A DNA stretch of 8,393 bases, taken from positions 1-8,393 of the forward strand of contig PFBB01000003.1 in assembly GCA_002773475.1 (NCBI GenBank), given 5' to 3'. The DNA comes from Candidatus Harrisonbacteria bacterium CG10_big_fil_rev_8_21_14_0_10_44_23. GTDB taxonomy: Bacteria; Patescibacteriota; Minisyncoccia; UBA6257; 1-14-0-10-44-23. The translations under genes and the position numbers were made by a program. The notes under the pieces were generated by a model. The model did not search any database, was not told where the DNA came from, and saw only the letters and a program-made list of their open reading frames with translations. Shown piece after piece: positions 5,341 through 8,393 of the stretch (its first letter is position 1; every line of letters starts with the position of its first letter).

Positions 5341-5346
5341 TAATAT

Positions 5347-5616
5347 ATGCAGAAAAAACACGAGAAACCTGTTCTCAATCGCCTTAAGCGAATTGAAGGA
5401 CAAATAAGGGGGATCGCTAGGATGGTGGAAGAGGATAAATACTGTGTTGATATTATCAACCAATCTTCTGCCGTCAGAAGTGCCCTTTCATCGGTAGAGG
5501 ACATATTGCTCGAGAACCATTTATCTGAGCACGTTATTCATCAGATGCGAGGTAAAGAGGCAAGTCGAGCCACTGCCGAGATGATTGCTATCTTCAAGAA
5601 AGTAAAAAAGAAATAA
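5347..5616 (+). CDS. CsoR/RcnR-family metal-sensing transcriptional repressor
   Basis: The 89-residue length and the motifs NRLKRIEGQIRGIARMVEED (11-30), YCVDIINQSSAVRSAL and LLENHLSEHVIHQM are typical of this all-helical tetrameric repressor family. The metal-site positions are C33, H58 and H62. CsoR copper sensors have Cys-His-Cys here; the Cys-His-His set matches the nickel/cobalt sensor RcnR, although RcnR's extra N-terminal His3 has no counterpart. The persulfide sensor CstR needs a second cysteine at the third position, which is absent. The repressor would release its operator on binding metal and open the operon of thiol and copper-transport genes behind it. ATG 5347 fits the predicted leaderless transcript. 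Family assignment is firm; the metal is uncertain. Confidence 0.9.
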   Translation: MQKKHEKPVLNRLKRIEGQIRGIARMVEEDKYCVDIINQSSAVRSALSSVEDILLENHLSEHVIHQMRGKEASRATAEMIAIFKKVKKK

Positions 5617-5619
5617 CAA

Positions 5620-6465
5620 ATGGGAACTAACCAGAAATATATTTTTATGGGAGTCGGGATATTGGTTTTAGGCTGGGGACTTTTCAGCTTAGGAACGAAT
5701 ATGGACAATTATGGGGATATAGACGATCACGATGATGGAATGATGGAACAATACGAAATGGCTCCAGCTGAGGTCGTAAGAAAGATCCAGGGAGGTGAGG
5801 ATTTAGTACTACTAGATGTCAGAACTCCAGAGGAGTACGAGGAGGTTCATTTAGAGAACTCCTTATTGCTCCCCGTAGAGAGCATGTCTCAACAGACATT
5901 AAATGAAATTGGTCTAGGACAGAATGCTAAGGACAAAGAGATCATAATTTATTGTAGGAGTGGAGCTAGAAGCAGAATGGCATATGACCTTATGAGCTCT
6001 CTTGGATACACAAACATTAAGAGTATCTCTGGAGGGATGGTTCACTGGCAGGAAGATAGCTATCCACATACAGAGGTTGGCCCATATATGGGAATGATGG
6101 ATTTTGATTCAGATAGCAACGTATCTGTCGAAGGAGCTTCTATCAACTTTGATAGAGAGGTACATGATTTTGGTCAGATTGCCCAGTTAGGTGGTGTTGT
6201 TCGGACAGAATTTACTGTGAGTAACTCTGGTAGTGAAACTTTGGAGATAGGGGAGATATCAACTAGTTGTGGGTGTACTACTGCAGAGATCTCTAACAAG
6301 GAGATTGAAGTAGGTGAAAAGGCTACTCTAACCGTATATTTTGACCCTAACTTTCACGAGGAACCTCAGGAAGAGATTATCCGTACAGTTTTTATTCCAA
6401 CCAATGATTCCGCTAGGGGGGAGGTAGAGGTAAAAATACGAGTCGATATCCTAGAAAATCAATAA
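5620..6465 (+). CDS. Membrane-anchored rhodanese-DUF1573 fusion protein
   Basis: The 281-residue protein starts three bases after the repressor. It has a membrane anchor (about 7-24), an Asp/Met/His-rich linker (28-45), a rhodanese domain (about 47-150) and a DUF1573 domain (about 172-278). The rhodanese part has LVLLDVRTPEEYEEVHLENS and the active-site loop YCRSGARS with C112, so it should be catalytically competent for sulfane-sulfur transfer. DUF1573, an Ig-like fold, shows VHDFGQI, VSNSGSETLEI, STSCGCTTAEI (C217 and C219, a CxC pair) and a VYFDPNF strand. Both domains should lie outside the membrane. Context suggests delivery or removal of sulfur or thiol groups alongside metal export. 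The pathway is inferred; domain calls are firm. Confidence 0.88.
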   Translation: MGTNQKYIFMGVGILVLGWGLFSLGTNMDNYGDIDDHDDGMMEQYEMAPAEVVRKIQGGEDLVLLDVRTPEEYEEVHLENSLLLPVESMSQQTLNEIGLGQNAKDKEIIIYCRSGARSRMAYDLMSSLGYTNIKSISGGMVHWQEDSYPHTEVGPYMGMMDFDSDSNVSVEGASINFDREVHDFGQIAQLGGVVRTEFTVSNSGSETLEIGEISTSCGCTTAEISNKEIEVGEKATLTVYFDPNFHEEPQEEIIRTVFIPTNDSARGEVEVKIRVDILENQ

Positions 6466-6472
6466 CAAACCA

Positions 6473-6949
6473 ATGAAATCAAATACATTAACAGCAATAG
6501 TAGTGGCAGTCGTTCTTATAGGAGGAGCATATTTCCTGGTAAATGGAAGTAGCTCTACAGGGGACGTAGCTAAAAGTGCTTCGGCCATAAGCCTAGATCG
6601 CGAGATTCACGATTTTGGAGAGATAGATATATATGGGGGGTTGGTAACCACAGACTTCACGCTAACTAACGAGGGGTCAGAGGATGTGGTTATTACAGCT
6701 GCCACAACCAGTTGTGCGTGTACCAGTGGAGAGATAGATGGAGCTTTGTTTGGTATGCATGATCAGATATCCGGAGATATTGTTGTCCCAGCTGGTGAGA
6801 GTAAGACTCTAAAGGCTATCTATGATCCTTTGGCACATGGTCCATCAGGGGTAGGATTAGTTAACAGAATCCTATACCTCCAGACCAATTCAGAAGTTAC
6901 ACCAACTGTAGAGGCGCGTATCAGAGCCCTGGTGGTAAACAAGAGCTAA
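6473..6949 (+). CDS. Membrane-anchored DUF1573 protein
   Basis: The 158-residue protein has an N-terminal membrane helix or signal anchor (about 6-24) and one DUF1573 domain (about 38-155). It repeats the pattern of the preceding gene: LDREIHDFGEI, TLTNEGSEDVVI, TTSCACTSGEI with C81-x-C83, and IYDPLAHGP. The shared LDRE/FDRE-x-HDFG and SC-x-CT motifs suggest the two arose by duplication, with the rhodanese domain present in only one. The CxC pair might bind a soft metal such as Cu(I) or exchange disulfides with the CcdA-like protein encoded next. The gene begins seven bases after its neighbour and uses an A-rich leader (AATAACAAACC) without SD. Biochemical function of the family is unknown. 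Confidence 0.85.
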   Translation: MKSNTLTAIVVAVVLIGGAYFLVNGSSSTGDVAKSASAISLDREIHDFGEIDIYGGLVTTDFTLTNEGSEDVVITAATTSCACTSGEIDGALFGMHDQISGDIVVPAGESKTLKAIYDPLAHGPSGVGLVNRILYLQTNSEVTPTVEARIRALVVNKS

Positions 6950-6956
6950 TAAATCA

Positions 6957-7826
6957 ATGGATATTCTATTTGGTGCATCGATAGTCGCCTCTTTCCTTGC
7001 TGGAATGGTGGCTCTATTTGCCCCTTGTTGCATTACAGTTCTTTTACCCGCTTATATAGCATCTGCTTTTAGGGAAAAGAAGAAAATGCTCCAGATGACA
7101 TTCATATTCTTTGCAGGTATAGCTACTATTCTTGTTCCAATAGGATTAGGGGCAGCTGGCTTAGCAGAACTTTTCCAGAATTTTCATAAAGAACTCTGGA
7201 TATTTGGAGGTCTTTTTATGCTCGTATTGGGAGTCTTTTCGCTGCAAAGCAGGAGTATGTCCCTGCCTTTACCAGCTTGGATGAAGGCTAAGCTTCGCAT
7301 TGAAGGCGGTATGCATGGTAAATCAGTCTATGCGTTAGGTATTCTATCTGGTGCAGCAACATCCTGTTGTGCTCCAGTTCTAGCCGGTGCAGTTACCCTA
7401 GCCGTACTTTCCGGAACATTCTGGAATGCGCTTATAGTAACTTTCGCATATGTCTTTGGAATGGTCTTCCCACTCTTCTTAACGGCCTACTTTTACGACA
7501 AGTTCAAGATTGATCAATCAAAACTAATTAAAGGGAAGATGGTTAAACTGAGTTTCATTGGTAAAGAGATGGAGATCCACTCAACTAACCTTCTAGCGGG
7601 AGTGATGTTCTTCCTCTTCGGTGGAGTGATGCTTCTCCTAGGGCTCTCTGGAAATGCATATTGGGCTCCAGAACATCAGGTTGCTTTGGGAGAGTCTTTG
7701 AATAGATGGACCCTGGGTCTATTCAGATATCTGGAGAACATTCCTAACTCAATTTGGGTGGTAGTAGTATTGGCCATATTCGGGGCCTTTATCTATGCTT
7801 TAAACAAACAAAATAAAGATAAATAG
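6957..7826 (+). CDS. CcdA/DsbD-like transmembrane thiol-electron transporter
   Basis: The 289-residue protein has about seven membrane segments (roughly 3-25, 49-72, 80-98, 122-150, 157-178, 211-232, 265-282). In the first, FAPCCITVLLPAY carries C24/C25; in the fourth, AATSCCAPVLAGAV carries C137/C138. These match the two conserved cysteine-proline sites by which CcdA and the DsbD core pass electrons from cytoplasmic thioredoxin to extracytoplasmic thiol proteins. It is longer than minimal CcdA because of the 181-208 loop. No thioredoxin-fold partner (ResA, CcmG) is encoded nearby, so the rhodanese or the DUF1573 CxC proteins upstream are candidate partners. It lies seven bases after the DUF1573 gene and two bases before the ATPase gene. 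Cytochrome c maturation is not implied by this context. Confidence 0.85.
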   Translation: MDILFGASIVASFLAGMVALFAPCCITVLLPAYIASAFREKKKMLQMTFIFFAGIATILVPIGLGAAGLAELFQNFHKELWIFGGLFMLVLGVFSLQSRSMSLPLPAWMKAKLRIEGGMHGKSVYALGILSGAATSCCAPVLAGAVTLAVLSGTFWNALIVTFAYVFGMVFPLFLTAYFYDKFKIDQSKLIKGKMVKLSFIGKEMEIHSTNLLAGVMFFLFGGVMLLLGLSGNAYWAPEHQVALGESLNRWTLGLFRYLENIPNSIWVVVVLAIFGAFIYALNKQNKDK

Positions 7827-7828
7827 AT

Positions 7829-8393
7829 ATGGACTGTTGTAACGAGGATAAACATGGTGGAGGAGGGCATGATCATATGGACCACTCCTCTCAGCACATG
7901 GACCACGCCGATCACGGGGCTATGAATCACGGTTCAGCTAACTCTTATCTGCGCAGATTCTGGATAGTTACATTCCTTCTAATCCCACTGATTCTAACTA
8001 ACGAATTTGTTGCTGGGCTTATGGGCATAGGCGAGCTTGATCTCGGAAAGTGGGTTCAGTTTGGTATTGCGACTATAATCTTTGGCTTTGCTTTGGTTTT
8101 CTTCCAGCACGCTTGGCATGAGATTAAGTCAAAGCAATACGGCATGATGACCTTAGTCTCACTGGCTGTGGGGGCGGGGTATCTATTCTCGGCTACTTCA
8201 ACATTTATGCCAGCACTCCAGACAGAGTTTTATTTAGAGATATCAACTCTGATATGGGTATTGCTCTTTGGCCATTATCTCGAAGCAAGATCAGGCGCAG
8301 CCGCTGGGAATGCCTTAGATGAGGTTGCTAAGCTTCTACCCAAGAAGGCCCATCTCCTTAAAGATGGAAAAGAGGTTGATGTAAATGTAGAAG
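7829..8393 (+). CDS. Copper-type P1B ATPase (CopB-like), N-terminal part
   Basis: The frame is open from ATG 7829 to the window edge (188 codons). The N-terminus has MDCCNEDKH followed by a His/Met/Gly-rich stretch to about residue 35 with eight histidines, in place of the usual heavy-metal-associated domain. This is typical of CopB-type (P1B-3) copper or silver exporters. Membrane segments follow with FWIVTFLLIPLILT, then YGMMTLVSLAVGAGYLFSA, then LIWVLLFGHYLEARSGAAAG and the start of the actuator domain (LLPKKAHLLKDGKEVDV). The CPx/CPH, DKTG and nucleotide sites lie outside the window, so metal specificity is not settled. It ends the visible operon and would expel Cu from the cytoplasm when the CsoR-family repressor is relieved. 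Confidence 0.88.
   Translation, partial: MDCCNEDKHGGGGHDHMDHSSQHMDHADHGAMNHGSANSYLRRFWIVTFLLIPLILTNEFVAGLMGIGELDLGKWVQFGIATIIFGFALVFFQHAWHEIKSKQYGMMTLVSLAVGAGYLFSATSTFMPALQTEFYLEISTLIWVLLFGHYLEARSGAAAGNALDEVAKLLPKKAHLLKDGKEVDVNVE

Overview
The window looks like chromosome of a Candidate Phyla Radiation (Patescibacteria) bacterium. This is inferred, not proven. The reasons are a short ECF-type sigma factor, a Gmad2-GerMN lipid-side protein and YggT/GlsB proteins in the form common in those genomes, very tight gene packing, and A-rich gene leaders without a Shine-Dalgarno (SD) sequence. No rRNA, complete tRNA, CRISPR array or insertion sequence was seen.

Left part (1-3662). A truncated sigma factor gene leaves the window on the minus strand. 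Divergent from it runs a plus-strand series: an orphan PAS-domain protein with a coiled-coil tail, a possible 25-residue peptide, a GlsB/YeaQ-type membrane protein, a YggT-family membrane protein, a membrane-anchored Gmad2-GerMN protein, and a second membrane-anchored two-domain protein of unknown function. A pair of 21-bp tandem repeats sits directly upstream of the Gmad2-GerMN gene and carries a perfect 12-bp palindrome and an extended -10 element. The set suggests envelope stress or envelope maintenance.

Middle part (3663-5160). Two stand-alone genes of unknown function, each a small membrane protein, differ from everything around them. Each has its own TTGACA promoter with a 17-bp spacer, a structured AT-rich leader, a clear SD, a GC-rich coding region and its own rho-independent terminator. 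The second has a very structured leader that also encodes a possible arginine-rich 15-residue peptide, whose stop overlaps the main start codon.

Right part (5160-8393). A metal/thiol operon begins with a CsoR/RcnR-family repressor. Its promoter appears to give a leaderless mRNA, and a CsoR-type palindrome lies across the promoter spacer. It is followed, with gaps of 2-7 bases, by an anchored rhodanese-DUF1573 fusion, a second anchored DUF1573 protein, a CcdA/DsbD-like thiol-electron transporter, and a copper-type P1B ATPase with a His/Met-rich N-terminus that runs off the window. Together they read as a metal-inducible unit for copper export plus extracytoplasmic thiol or sulfur chemistry.
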